A stretch of DNA of 44,245 nucleotides. It comes from JAYQPQ01 sp038145405. Its GTDB lineage: Bacteria; Pseudomonadota; Gammaproteobacteria; Pseudomonadales; GM7GCV1. Location of the stretch: NCBI GenBank assembly GCA_038145405.1, contig JAYQPQ010000005.1, positions 1-44,245 on the forward strand. The letters run 5' to 3'. The translations under genes and the position numbers were made by a program. The notes beneath the pieces are model-generated. The model worked only from the letters and a program-made list of their open reading frames with translations. It ran no database searches and was not told the origin of the DNA. Positions 1-8,190 of the stretch are shown here, piece after piece (the stretch's first letter is position 1; each line of letters begins with the position of its first letter).

Positions 1-43
1 GCATTGTCAACACTTTGCGGGCTATATACCGGAGGAATGCAGC

Positions 44-497
44 ATGAAACACATCACCCCTGGCCTGGTTCTGAGCCTTTTCGCCCTGCTGCTGGGCATC
101 AGCCAAAGCACGCAGGCCCAACAGTATTACCGCTGGGTCGATGCCAATGGCACGGTGCATTTCAGTGAACCCCCCCGCTGACAACACCCAGGCCCAGCAG
201 GAACAGATTCGCGACAGTCACCTGACGCGCGGCATGGGGAATATGGCTTCCTCAGACGCAGATGAGCCCGAAACCGCGGTTGCCTCGACCGCAGCGGCGC
301 CGGTGAATCGCACCCCCGGCTCCACCACCAACGAAGAAATGTGTACCAAAGCGCGCGCCAATCTGCAGACGCTGAACAGTGCGCCTCAGGTGCGCCGGGT
401 CGACCCGGATACCGGGCAAATCAGCATGATGACGCCGAAACAGAAGCAGGAAGAAGTGGCCCGCACCCAGGCGCTGGTCGACCAGTATTGCGGCTAG
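44..497 (+). pseudogene. DUF4124-family secreted protein, frameshifted
   Basis: A purine-rich ribosome site at 31-36 precedes ATG 44 by seven bases. The first frame gives a signal peptide (charged MKH start, Leu/Ala-rich core, likely cleavage after TQA at residue 25) and then YYRWVDANGTVHFSEPP, the typical start of a DUF4124 domain. That frame stops at 179-181. The rest of the protein lies in the next frame down to the TAG at 495-497. It is Gln/Thr-rich, has two cysteines, and ends in ...ALVDQYCG. Removing one C from the seven-C run at 170-176 joins both frames into one protein of about 150 residues. This is either a real frameshift or a homopolymer sequencing error. The function of DUF4124 proteins is not known; an envelope location is inferred from the signal peptide. 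Confidence 0.75.
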
Positions 498-557
498 TGG
501 GTGGGCACAGCCAACCTAGTGCCAGCAGGCACATGACTGGCTTGCGCCCGTCACGGT

Positions 558-3125
558 CTAGTGAAACACCACCTTGCCATTTTCCAGATCGGCTTCGATG
601 GTATCGCCCGGGGCGTAGTGCCCCTGTAACACCTCCTGTGCCAGCGGGTTCTCGATCAGCTGCTGGATAGCGCGCTTCAAGGGCCGCGCGCCATAGACGG
701 GATCGAATCCCGCCTCGGCCAGGCGATTGAGCAGCGCTTCCGACAGGTTCAGCCCCAGTTCCCGATCGGCCAGACGGCGACGCAGCAGGTCCAGCTGGAT
801 ACTGGCGATGCCGAGGATTTGTTCGGCGCCCAGCGGATGGAACACCACCACCTCATCGACCCGATTGATAAATTCGGGGCGGAAGTGGCTGCCAACCACC
901 TCCATCACCGCAGATTTCATGGCTTCATAATTTTCTTCACCAGCGAGCCGTTGGATGATGTCCGAGCCGAGGTTGGACGTCATCACGATAACGGTGTTGC
1001 GGAAGTCGACGGTGCGGCCCTGGCCATCGGTCAACCGACCGTCGTCCAACACTTGCAACAGGATGTTGAAGACATCCGGGTGCGCCTTCTCCACCTCGTC
1101 GAGCAATAGCACAGAATAGGGTCGGCGGCGCACCGCTTCGGTGAGATAGCCGCCCTCCTCGTAGCCGACATAACCCGGAGGTGCGCCAATCAGCCGAGCC
1201 ACCGAGTGCTTCTCCATAAATTCGGACATGTCGATACGCACCATGGCGTCTTCACTGTCGAACAGGAAGGTCGCCAGGGATTTGCACAGTTCAGTCTTGC
1301 CCACACCCGTTGGGCCCAAAAAGAGGAAAGATCCATTGGGACGATTGGGCTCGGATAGGCCGGCACGCGAGCGGCGTACGGCGTTGGCCACGGCGCGCAC
1401 CGCTTCGTCCTGGCCGATCACACGCTGGTGCAGGGCCTCTTCCATGCGCAGCAGTTTCTCGCGTTCGCCTTCGAGCATTTTCGAAACTGGAATACCGGTC
1501 CACTTGGAAACCACCTCCGCAATTTCCTCTTCGGTAACGCGATTACGTAACAGCTTGGCTTCGGTCACTTCACCGGCACTGGCCGCCTGCAGCTGTTTCT
1601 CCAGCTCCGGAATGCGGCCGTACTGCAACTCCGCCATACGGTTCAGATTGCCGGCTCGACGCGCGCTTTCCAGCTCGATGCGAGCCTGTTCCAGATCGCT
1701 TTTGATCTGCGCCGCGCCGGTGACCGTCGCTTTTTCGGCTTTCCATATTTCCTCGAGATCGGCGTACTCGCGCTCGATTTCTTCAATGTCCTGCTCGATT
1801 TTCTTCAGGCGTTTGCCGGCCGCTTCGGAGCTGTCCTTCTTGACTGCCTCGCGCTCGATCTTCAGCTGAATAAGGCGACGCTCCAGCTTGTCCATGGACT
1901 CCGGCTTGGAGTCGATTTCCATGCGAATGCGGCTGGCCGCTTCATCGATCAGGTCGATGGCCTTATCTGGAAGCTGGCGATCGGTGATATAGCGAATCGA
2001 CAGGCGCGCAGCGGCGACCACGGCCGAGTCGGTAATTTCGACGCCGTGGTGCACTTCGTAGCGCTCCTTGAGGCCACGCAGTATGGCGACGGTGTCCTCC
2101 TCGGAGGGTTCTTCGACCAGCACTTTCTGGAATCGGCGTTCCAGCGCGCCATCCTTTTCGATGTATTTGCGATATTCGTCGAGCGTGGTCGCGCCAACGC
2201 AGTGCAGTTCACCGCGCGCCAGGGCGGGTTTGAGCATATTGCCGGCGTCCATGGAGCCCTCGGCCTTGCCGGCGCCGACCATGGTGTGCAACTCGTCGAT
2301 AAAGAGAATGACCTGGCCCTCCTGTTTGGCCAGCTCATTGAGCACGCTCTTCAACCGCTCCTCGAAATCGCCGCGGTACTTGGATCCCGCCAGCAGTGCG
2401 CCCATATCCAGTGCCAGAATGCGCTTGTTGCGCAAACCCTCCGGCACCTCGCCATTGACGATGCGCTGGGCCAGCCCTTCGACGATGGCGGTTTTACCCA
2501 CGCCGGGCTCGCCGATCAGAACCGGGTTATTCTTGGTGCGACGCTGCAATACCTGGATGGTGCGGCGAATCTCATCGTCGCGACCGATCACCGGATCCAG
2601 CTTGGAATCTTCGGCGTGCTTGGTAAGATCGACGGTGTACTTGTCCAGCGCCTGGCGGTTGCTGTCGGCCTCCGGATCCATAATGGTTTCACCGGCACGC
2701 AGCTTGTCCACCACAGCCAGAAAGTCATCGAGCTTGCCGCAAGATTTGAGCAGCTTGCCGGTGGCGCCGGTGTCTTCCAGGGCTACCAGAAAAACAATTT
2801 CCCCGGACAGATAGGCATCGCCAAACTGCTGGGCTTTCTTGTCAGCCAGATTAAGCAAGCGCGCCAGATTCTGGCTCAGCTGCACTTGGCCGGTGGGTTG
2901 CTTGAGGTGGGCAAATCCTTCGATGCGGTTGGTCAGCTCCTGCTTGAGTTTGGTCAGATCAAATTTGGCCTGCGCCAGCATCGGCCGCACCGAACTGCCC
3001 TGCTGCTGAATCAGGGCCAGCAGCAGGTGCTCGGGTTCGATGCTCGGCTGGTCGCGGCCCACCGCCATGGACTGCGCCTCGGCAAAGGCCGTTTGCAGCT
3101 GACTGGTCATTTTATCGAGACGCAT
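558..3125 (-). CDS. clpB: ATP-dependent disaggregase ClpB (Hsp100)
   Basis: 855 residues, the family's usual length. ClpB is a hexameric AAA+ chaperone that threads aggregated proteins through its pore in the cytoplasm, working with DnaK. Visible in order: N-terminal Clp-N repeats (about 1-145), first AAA module with Walker A GEPGVGKT near 206 and Walker B ILFIDELH, the long heptad-rich middle domain (about 410-525), second AAA module with Walker A GPTGVGKT near 606 and Walker B VLLLDEVEKAHP, and a C-terminal small domain. I chose ATG 3125 because MRLDKMT aligns with the known E. coli start MRLDRLT and GGAG lies just upstream; the frame stays open 20 codons further but that stretch holds the promoter. 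It lies 81 bases downstream of pgeF on the same strand, with its own likely sigma32 promoter. Confidence 0.98.
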   Translation of the reverse strand: MRLDKMTSQLQTAFAEAQSMAVGRDQPSIEPEHLLLALIQQQGSSVRPMLAQAKFDLTKLKQELTNRIEGFAHLKQPTGQVQLSQNLARLLNLADKKAQQFGDAYLSGEIVFLVALEDTGATGKLLKSCGKLDDFLAVVDKLRAGETIMDPEADSNRQALDKYTVDLTKHAEDSKLDPVIGRDDEIRRTIQVLQRRTKNNPVLIGEPGVGKTAIVEGLAQRIVNGEVPEGLRNKRILALDMGALLAGSKYRGDFEERLKSVLNELAKQEGQVILFIDELHTMVGAGKAEGSMDAGNMLKPALARGELHCVGATTLDEYRKYIEKDGALERRFQKVLVEEPSEEDTVAILRGLKERYEVHHGVEITDSAVVAAARLSIRYITDRQLPDKAIDLIDEAASRIRMEIDSKPESMDKLERRLIQLKIEREAVKKDSSEAAGKRLKKIEQDIEEIEREYADLEEIWKAEKATVTGAAQIKSDLEQARIELESARRAGNLNRMAELQYGRIPELEKQLQAASAGEVTEAKLLRNRVTEEEIAEVVSKWTGIPVSKMLEGEREKLLRMEEALHQRVIGQDEAVRAVANAVRRSRAGLSEPNRPNGSFLFLGPTGVGKTELCKSLATFLFDSEDAMVRIDMSEFMEKHSVARLIGAPPGYVGYEEGGYLTEAVRRRPYSVLLLDEVEKAHPDVFNILLQVLDDGRLTDGQGRTVDFRNTVIVMTSNLGSDIIQRLAGEENYEAMKSAVMEVVGSHFRPEFINRVDEVVVFHPLGAEQILGIASIQLDLLRRRLADRELGLNLSEALLNRLAEAGFDPVYGARPLKRAIQQLIENPLAQEVLQGHYAPGDTIEADLENGKVVFH

Positions 3126-3158
3126 CAGTCGTTCTCCAAAATACAGAATTGATGCAGT

Positions 3159-3186
3159 ATTTTGGGCCGCCGCAGCGGTAATCAAG
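3159..3186 (-). promoter_or_regulatory. Probable sigma32 promoter of clpB
   Basis: Reading the minus strand, CTTGATT (3186-3180), a 13-base spacer and CCCAAAAT (3166-3159) match the heat-shock pattern CTTGAAA / CCCCATNT with the correct spacing. It sits between the pgeF stop (3207) and the clpB start (3125). The groES promoter in this window has the same spacer length and a better match. clpB is a classic sigma32 target; the call here is by pattern only. Confidence 0.55.
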
Positions 3187-3206
3187 GCGCGTGGTGCGGA
3201 GCCTGC

Positions 3207-3965
3207 TTAGTTCTTGCGCCAGATCAAGGTGGCAAAGCGACCGGTTTCGCCGTCGCGACGATAGGAATAAAAGCGCTCGGTTTCGGCATAGGTACAAAAG
3301 CCCCCGCCCTGCACGGCGCCAACAGCCAGACGCTCGAGTTGGCGCTGCGCGAGCAGGTAAATATCGGCCTGCCATTTGCCTGGCCTGCCCGGCTGGAAGG
3401 CCTCATCCACCGCGACGCCGGCAAAGCTCTCTGCGCGCTGGAAGGCGGCGCGTACATCCTCGCCCACTTCGTAATTGGCTGCACTGATGGCCGGGCCGAG
3501 CCAAGCCTGAATCTGGTGCGCAGGGCTGCGAAACCGCTTGAGGGTTGCCGGCAAAACACCGGCAGCCAGGCCGCGCCAACCCGCATGTGCCGCGGCCACC
3601 TCGCTGCCGTCATTGGCGCAGAACAACACCGGCAGGCAATCGGCGGTCAGTACGGCACAGACACGGCCGGGTTGGTCGCTATAACAGGCGTCGGCGCGGG
3701 GATAATCGGTGTCTGCTGCTCCGCTCAGCGCGTCCACCAGTCCGGCGCCGTGCACCTGGCGCAACCACTGGATGGGCAGATCTCCAAGGTAGCGCCGCAA
3801 GCGAGCCTGATTTTCGGCGACGCGGTCGGCATCGTCCCCGGTATTGATACCCAGGTTTAATTCATTCCAGGGCGCCGGGCTGACACCCCCCGAACGGGTG
3901 GTGACCAGGGCCCCGACATTGTCCGGTGCCGGCCAGTCGGGCTGAAAAAACTGGAAATCACTCAT
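3207..3965 (-). CDS. pgeF: Peptidoglycan editing factor PgeF (YfiH/LACC1 family)
   Basis: 252 residues, typical for the family. PgeF limits incorporation of wrong amino acids (L-Ser for L-Ala) into the peptidoglycan stem; family members were earlier annotated as polyphenol oxidase, and LACC1 relatives act on purine nucleosides. The sequence shows TRSGGVS near 23, RQVHG with H72, TADCLPVL with C110 and HAGWRG with H127, the His-Cys-His set that binds zinc or copper. Start ATG 3965 overlaps the rluD stop by eight bases, so the two genes are probably translated together; the rluD-pgeF-clpB order is common in gammaproteobacteria. Confidence 0.95.
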   Translation of the reverse strand: MSDFQFFQPDWPAPDNVGALVTTRSGGVSPAPWNELNLGINTGDDADRVAENQARLRRYLGDLPIQWLRQVHGAGLVDALSGAADTDYPRADACYSDQPGRVCAVLTADCLPVLFCANDGSEVAAAHAGWRGLAAGVLPATLKRFRSPAHQIQAWLGPAISAANYEVGEDVRAAFQRAESFAGVAVDEAFQPGRPGKWQADIYLLAQRQLERLAVGAVQGGGFCTYAETERFYSYRRDGETGRFATLIWRKN

Positions 3966-4905
3966 CGAGCCTTTCCATCAGCTCGGCCATATCCTCTGCT
4001 ATGGCAATCTGCCATTCACAGGATTCACCGGAGAGCGGGTGGTCGAGGCGCAAGCGATAAGCGTGCAGGGCCTGGCGCGGAAAATTCTGCAGCGCCGCGC
4101 GCAGCGACTCGGATATCTGGCCTGGCAATCTGGCCCGGCCGCCATAGAGCGGATCGCCGACGATGGGAAAATGCCGGTGCGCCAGATGCACGCGAATCTG
4201 GTGGGTGCGACCGGTCTCCAGGCTCACATCCAGCAGGGCGTGATGGCTGAACTTGTGGGCAACCCGAAAATGAGTGATGGCCTCTTTGCCGCGCGCCAGC
4301 ACAGCCATTTTCAGGCGGTGATGCGGATCGCGGCCAAAGCAGGTGCGGATGGTTTCCCCAGCTACCGGCACACCCTTGACCAGCGCGTAATAGTGACGCG
4401 AGACGCTGCGTTCCTGCAGCTGTTTGACCAGGCTGTGGTGCGCTTCCAGACTGCGCGCCACCACCATCAGGCCACTGGTGTCCTTGTCCAGGCGATGGAC
4501 AATGCCGCCGCGCGGCAGATTTTTCAGCTCGGGGAAAGCATGGAGCAGTCCATTGAGCAGTGTACCGCCGGGATTGCCGGCAGCCGGATGCACCACCAGC
4601 CCGGCGAGCTTGTGTAACACAATGATGGCTTTATCCTCATGCACCACCTGCAGTGGGATATTCTCGGCCTGCCAGTCGCCCTCTTCCTCCAGCACGGCAT
4701 TCAGCCGCAGTAGTGTACCGGCTGCCAGTTTGTCCTTTACTTTCAGTGTCTTGCCGTCGGCTGTCAGATCGCCGCTATCGATCCACTTTTGCAGGCGCGA
4801 ACGCGAAAATTCATCGAACAGTTCGGCCGCGATGCGGTCAAACCTCTCGCCGGCAAGCTCTTCTGGAACCCGTTCCGTTAATCCAACTTCGCCGGTTGCG
4901 TTCAC
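3958..4905 (-). CDS. rluD: 23S rRNA pseudouridine(1911/1915/1917) synthase RluD
   Basis: 315 residues. RluD converts three uridines in helix 69 of 23S rRNA to pseudouridine, which helps late 50S assembly. An S4 RNA-binding domain covers about residues 14-75 (SRSRLQKWI), followed by the RluA-type catalytic domain with HRLDKDTSG, whose D140 is the nucleophile, and LETGRTHQIRVH. The start is GTG 4905, with no good ribosome site visible; homologues begin at about the same distance from the S4 domain. It is divergent from bamD and overlaps pgeF at its 3' end. Confidence 0.96.
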   Translation of the reverse strand: MNATGEVGLTERVPEELAGERFDRIAAELFDEFSRSRLQKWIDSGDLTADGKTLKVKDKLAAGTLLRLNAVLEEEGDWQAENIPLQVVHEDKAIIVLHKLAGLVVHPAAGNPGGTLLNGLLHAFPELKNLPRGGIVHRLDKDTSGLMVVARSLEAHHSLVKQLQERSVSRHYYALVKGVPVAGETIRTCFGRDPHHRLKMAVLARGKEAITHFRVAHKFSHHALLDVSLETGRTHQIRVHLAHRHFPIVGDPLYGGRARLPGQISESLRAALQNFPRQALHAYRLRLDHPLSGESCEWQIAIAEDMAELMERLDE

Positions 4906-4977
4906 TAGACAGTATCGCTGTGCTTAAATGGCGCATTTTATCACCCGGACGGAAAGCAAATCTTGGTACCAAGCCCC

Positions 4978-5994
4978 ATGAATCTAAAGACCTGCGCACT
5001 CTTGATGCTCCTTGGGTCAGTTACCCTGTTACAAGGCTGCGTGCTGTTCTCCAACGAACAAGAAGAACGCACCGCGACCATGATTGAGACCGAGCTGTAC
5101 GACAACGCTGTGCAGGCGCTGGATCGCGGCCAGAACACCCAGGCCATCGCCTACCTGGAATCGCTGGAAGCCCGCTTTCCCTTTGGCAACTACGCCGAGC
5201 AGGCCCAGCTGGAGCTGATTTACGCCTATTACGCGGCTTCCAACCACGAAGCGGCCATCGCCGCCGCCGAGCGCTTTATTCGCCTGCACCCGGAACACCC
5301 CAATGTGGACTATGCCTATTACATGTTGGGGCTGATCTCCTTTAACCGGGAGCGCACCTTTATCGGCCAGTTCCTGCCGGTTGACCCGACGGCGCGCGAC
5401 CCCGGCTCGGCACGCGATTCTTTTACCCACTTTTCCCAGCTGTTGGCGCTCTTCCCGGACAGCCCCTACGCTCCAGATGCCCGCAAGCGCATGCTCTTCC
5501 TGCGCAATATGCTGGCTCGCCACGAGATCAATGTGGCCAACTACTACTTCAAGCGTGGCGCCATTGTTGCCGCCACCAATCGCGGCAAGTATGTGGTGGA
5601 AAACTACCAGGGCTCCCCTGCCGTGCCGGATGGCCTGGCGGTGATGGCCCAGGGTTACACCATGATGGGCTTAAACGACCTGGCCGATGACGCCGTTCGC
5701 GTGCTGCGCGAAAACTACCCGGAACACCCGGCACTGGATGAAAACGGTAACTTCCGAGAGCGCGACGTGCTCTCCGGCGAAGTGCGGTCCTGGCTGAACC
5801 GGGCTACCTTTGGTCTGCTCGACCGACCCGAGCCCATCGGCTTTGATACTCGGGCTATCTACAACCCCGAATATAAGGAAATCTACCAGGAAGAGGAAGA
5901 AGACCCCTCGGGCCTGGATAGCTTCTTCCGCCAGCGTGGCGGCCCATCCGAAGAAATTGAGCAGCGCCGCCAACGCAACAGTCGCAATATCTAG
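4978..5994 (+). CDS. bamD: Outer membrane assembly lipoprotein BamD
   Basis: 338 residues from ATG 4978. BamD is the essential lipoprotein of the BAM complex, binding BamA in the periplasm during outer-membrane protein insertion. The signal peptide ends in the lipobox LLQGC, with C21 as the lipidated residue. Tetratricopeptide-type helices follow (for example YDNAVQALDRGQNTQAIAYL and the LPVDPTARD region). The acidic tail (YQEEEEDPSGLDSFFRQRGG) is longer than in E. coli BamD. A TTG at 4963 in frame would add five residues and cannot be excluded. It is divergent from rluD and converges on nadE, with only six bases between stops and no visible terminator. Confidence 0.96.
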   Translation: MNLKTCALLMLLGSVTLLQGCVLFSNEQEERTATMIETELYDNAVQALDRGQNTQAIAYLESLEARFPFGNYAEQAQLELIYAYYAASNHEAAIAAAERFIRLHPEHPNVDYAYYMLGLISFNRERTFIGQFLPVDPTARDPGSARDSFTHFSQLLALFPDSPYAPDARKRMLFLRNMLARHEINVANYYFKRGAIVAATNRGKYVVENYQGSPAVPDGLAVMAQGYTMMGLNDLADDAVRVLRENYPEHPALDENGNFRERDVLSGEVRSWLNRATFGLLDRPEPIGFDTRAIYNPEYKEIYQEEEEDPSGLDSFFRQRGGPSEEIEQRRQRNSRNI

Positions 5995-6000
5995 ACGCAG

Positions 6001-7620
6001 CTAGTCGCCCAGCTTCCAGCCATTGGTAATGGGGTAGCGCCGGTCGCGCCCAAAGGCGCGCTGCGTCAGGCGCGGGCCGATCGGCGCCTGACGGCGCTTG
6101 TACTCATTGAGATCCACCATGCGCAGCACGCGATTGACGATGGCGGCATCAAAGCCCTGCTCAATAATGTCATGCGCGCTGCAATCCTGCTCGATATAAA
6201 GCTCCAGGATGCGATCCAGAATATCGTAGGGCGGCAGGCTGTCCTGATCGACCTGACCCGGCGCCAGCTCGGCTGAAGGTGCACGCTCGATGACCGCTTC
6301 TGGAATCACCGGGCTGACTTCGTTGCGGTAGCGCGACAGCTGGTAGACGCGTGTTTTGGAAACATCCTTGAGCACATCGAAGCCGCCGGCCATGTCGCCG
6401 TAGAGCGTGGCATAGCCAACCGCCAACTCGCTTTTGTTGCCGGTGGTGAGTACCAGATAGCCCTTTTTATTGGAGATGCTCATGAGAACGACGCCGCGGC
6501 AGCGCGCCTGAATATTCTCCTCCGTCTTGTCTGCAGGCAATCCACTGAACTCTTCACTGAGGCCCTGCAGAAAGGTCTCGACCATGAGCTCAATACTGAT
6601 CGAGCGGTAGTTCACGCTCATGCGGCAGGCCTGATCGGCGGCCGCTGTCTGGCTCAGATCCGAGGTAAAGCGGTAGGGCAACATCACCGCTTCCACCCGC
6701 TCCGGTCCCAGGGCATCGACGGCAATAGCCAGCGTAAGGGCCGAGTCGATGCCGCCCGAAAGGCCCAGAATCACGCCCTTGAAGCCGTTTTTTTCAACGT
6801 AGTCATGCACGCTGGTGACCAGTGCCTGGTAAAGCGACTGCGGCAAGTCGGGTACCTCAGCGAAAGATCCTGGAAGAATCTCCGCTCCCCCTTCGCGGCG
6901 CTGAATTTCCAGAACCGGTGTAGCCGTCATAAAACTGGCTGTCTGTGCCACCAGATCGCCGGCCGCATTGACGGCCATGGAGCCGCCGTCAAACACCAGC
7001 TCATCCTGCCCGCCCACCATGTTCAGATAGAGGATCGGCAGCTGCACCTCGCGTGCACGCTGGCTAAGCACCTCGCGTCGCATCTGATACTTGCGGGTAT
7101 GCCAGGGTGAGGCATTGATATTGATCACCAGTTCGGCGCCAGCGTCTTTGCAGTCCTGCACCGGGCCGGGATGCCACAGGTCTTCGCAGATGGTCAGGCC
7201 GATGCGAAATCCGCCTATGTCCACCACCTCCGCTCTTTTGCCTTCGACAAAATAGCGCTTCTCGTCGAATACCCGATAATTGGGCAGCATCTGCTTGGCG
7301 TAGAGCAGCTGAAGTCCGGCGCTGGTCAGCACCCCAGCGGCGTTGATGCACCCCCGGTCGGTGATCGCGGGATACCCCATGATGACATGCAGGGAGCCCT
7401 GAATAGCCCCTTGCAATTGATGCAGGGCGCGATCGATGCGCCGCTTGAGGCTGGGCCGCAACAGCAGGTCTTCCGGCGGATACCCGCACAGAAAGAGTTC
7501 CGGAAAAACCAGCACATCCAACTGTTCCGCCATGGCCTGACGAATATATCCCAGGGCCATTTCGGTGTTGCCGTGGATGTCTCCCACCAGGGGATTGGCC
7601 TGGGCGAGCATGATTTTCAT
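6001..7620 (-). CDS. nadE: Glutamine-dependent NAD+ synthetase NadE
   Basis: 539 residues, two domains. The N-terminal nitrilase-type glutaminase carries the Glu-Lys-Cys triad E41, K109 and C145 (LTICEDLWH). The C-terminal N-type ATP pyrophosphatase carries GLSGGIDSALT, with the SGGIDS loop at 288-293. The enzyme amidates nicotinic acid adenine dinucleotide with ammonia from glutamine, the last step of NAD synthesis in the cytosol. It complements nadC at the far end of the window. Start ATG 7620 (MKIMLAQANP) fits the family start. It sits between bamD and the remnant of pilS, where P. aeruginosa has pilS directly after bamD. Confidence 0.97.
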   Translation of the reverse strand: MKIMLAQANPLVGDIHGNTEMALGYIRQAMAEQLDVLVFPELFLCGYPPEDLLLRPSLKRRIDRALHQLQGAIQGSLHVIMGYPAITDRGCINAAGVLTSAGLQLLYAKQMLPNYRVFDEKRYFVEGKRAEVVDIGGFRIGLTICEDLWHPGPVQDCKDAGAELVININASPWHTRKYQMRREVLSQRAREVQLPILYLNMVGGQDELVFDGGSMAVNAAGDLVAQTASFMTATPVLEIQRREGGAEILPGSFAEVPDLPQSLYQALVTSVHDYVEKNGFKGVILGLSGGIDSALTLAIAVDALGPERVEAVMLPYRFTSDLSQTAAADQACRMSVNYRSISIELMVETFLQGLSEEFSGLPADKTEENIQARCRGVVLMSISNKKGYLVLTTGNKSELAVGYATLYGDMAGGFDVLKDVSKTRVYQLSRYRNEVSPVIPEAVIERAPSAELAPGQVDQDSLPPYDILDRILELYIEQDCSAHDIIEQGFDAAIVNRVLRMVDLNEYKRRQAPIGPRLTQRAFGRDRRYPITNGWKLGD

Positions 7621-7739
7621 GCAGTAATGTCCATCAAAAAATCACCCTAATTGGCGGGTCCAAGGCGTCGCCCACGGCGCAGACTGGCGGCTCGGCATTG
7701 GTTACACTGCAGCCTGGCATTCGCGGCGGAGAAAGCGCC

Positions 7740-8030
7740 TTGAATACGGTCGAACGAGTACGGCAAATTTCGCGAGTTTATCGGTTGCTGCTCGCTGCCG
7801 TATTGCTCCTGCTGTATTTTGCCACAAGCGACCAACTGCTGATCCAGATTACGCATTCCCGTCTCTATCTGCTGACGGCGGTCAGCTGGGTGGCTGCAGT
7901 GATCTTTTCCAGTCTTGGCTGGCTCATCACGCGCCAGGATTCCCGATTGAGAATACCGCCAACCAGGTGATCGATCTGGTGGCGGTATCCATTCTGGCCT
8001 ATGGCTGTGGCGGCATCGAAAGCGGCCTGC
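7740..8030 (+). pseudogene. pilS: pilS 5' fragment (sensor kinase N-terminus), frameshifted and truncated
   Basis: GGAG at 7728-7731 precedes TTG 7740. The product begins LNTVERVRQISRVYRLL and carries two hydrophobic helices (VYRLLLAAVLLLLYF; LYLLTAVSWVAAVIF) arranged like the membrane N-terminus of PilS, the sensor of the PilS-PilR system that controls pilin transcription. The frame stops at 7968-7970. The homology resumes in another frame from about 7940 (FPIENTANQVIDLV), running through ILAYGCGGIESGL, which matches the conserved Gly-rich turn of PilS, and ends at about 8030. The remaining membrane helices, PAS, histidine kinase and ATPase domains are absent. The product is surely not a functional kinase. 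Assignment rests on recalled PilS sequences and on location next to bamD/nadE. Confidence 0.7.
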
Positions 8031-8137
8031 CATCGGCCAAGCCCCGGCAAAGCCAGGGCCAACAGAAGTGTGAAAATAGCAAGGGAGAAGAGCAATTCAA
8101 GCAGGCTAAAGCCCGCCCGCAAGGGAGAGATTGGCAT
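8031..8137 (-). pseudogene. FimT/GspH-type prepilin 5' fragment
   Basis: ATG 8137 on the minus strand begins MPISPLRAGFSLLELLFSL, a textbook type IV prepilin leader. G9 precedes F10, the cleavage site for prepilin peptidase, E14 is the conserved Glu at +5, and a hydrophobic helix runs to ALPGLGRW near residue 36. The frame then reads on to 7865, but from about 8030 it is only the antisense of the pilS fragment, so the globular part of the pilin is missing. Such minor prepilin genes commonly follow ispH, which ends 53 bases upstream here. The 90-residue hybrid could still be made, but there is no reason to think it assembles into a pilus. Confidence 0.7.
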
Positions 8138-8190
8138 GAGACACTCTTTGTCTTGTGCGTGAAACGGCCAGCATCCTGCCGAGCCGTCAA

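Noticed and set aside
2046..3152. Long plus-strand open frame opposite clpB (368 codons)
   Set aside because: It is the antisense of a highly conserved gene, with no ribosome site, family motif or plausible composition; such frames are common in GC-rich coding DNA.
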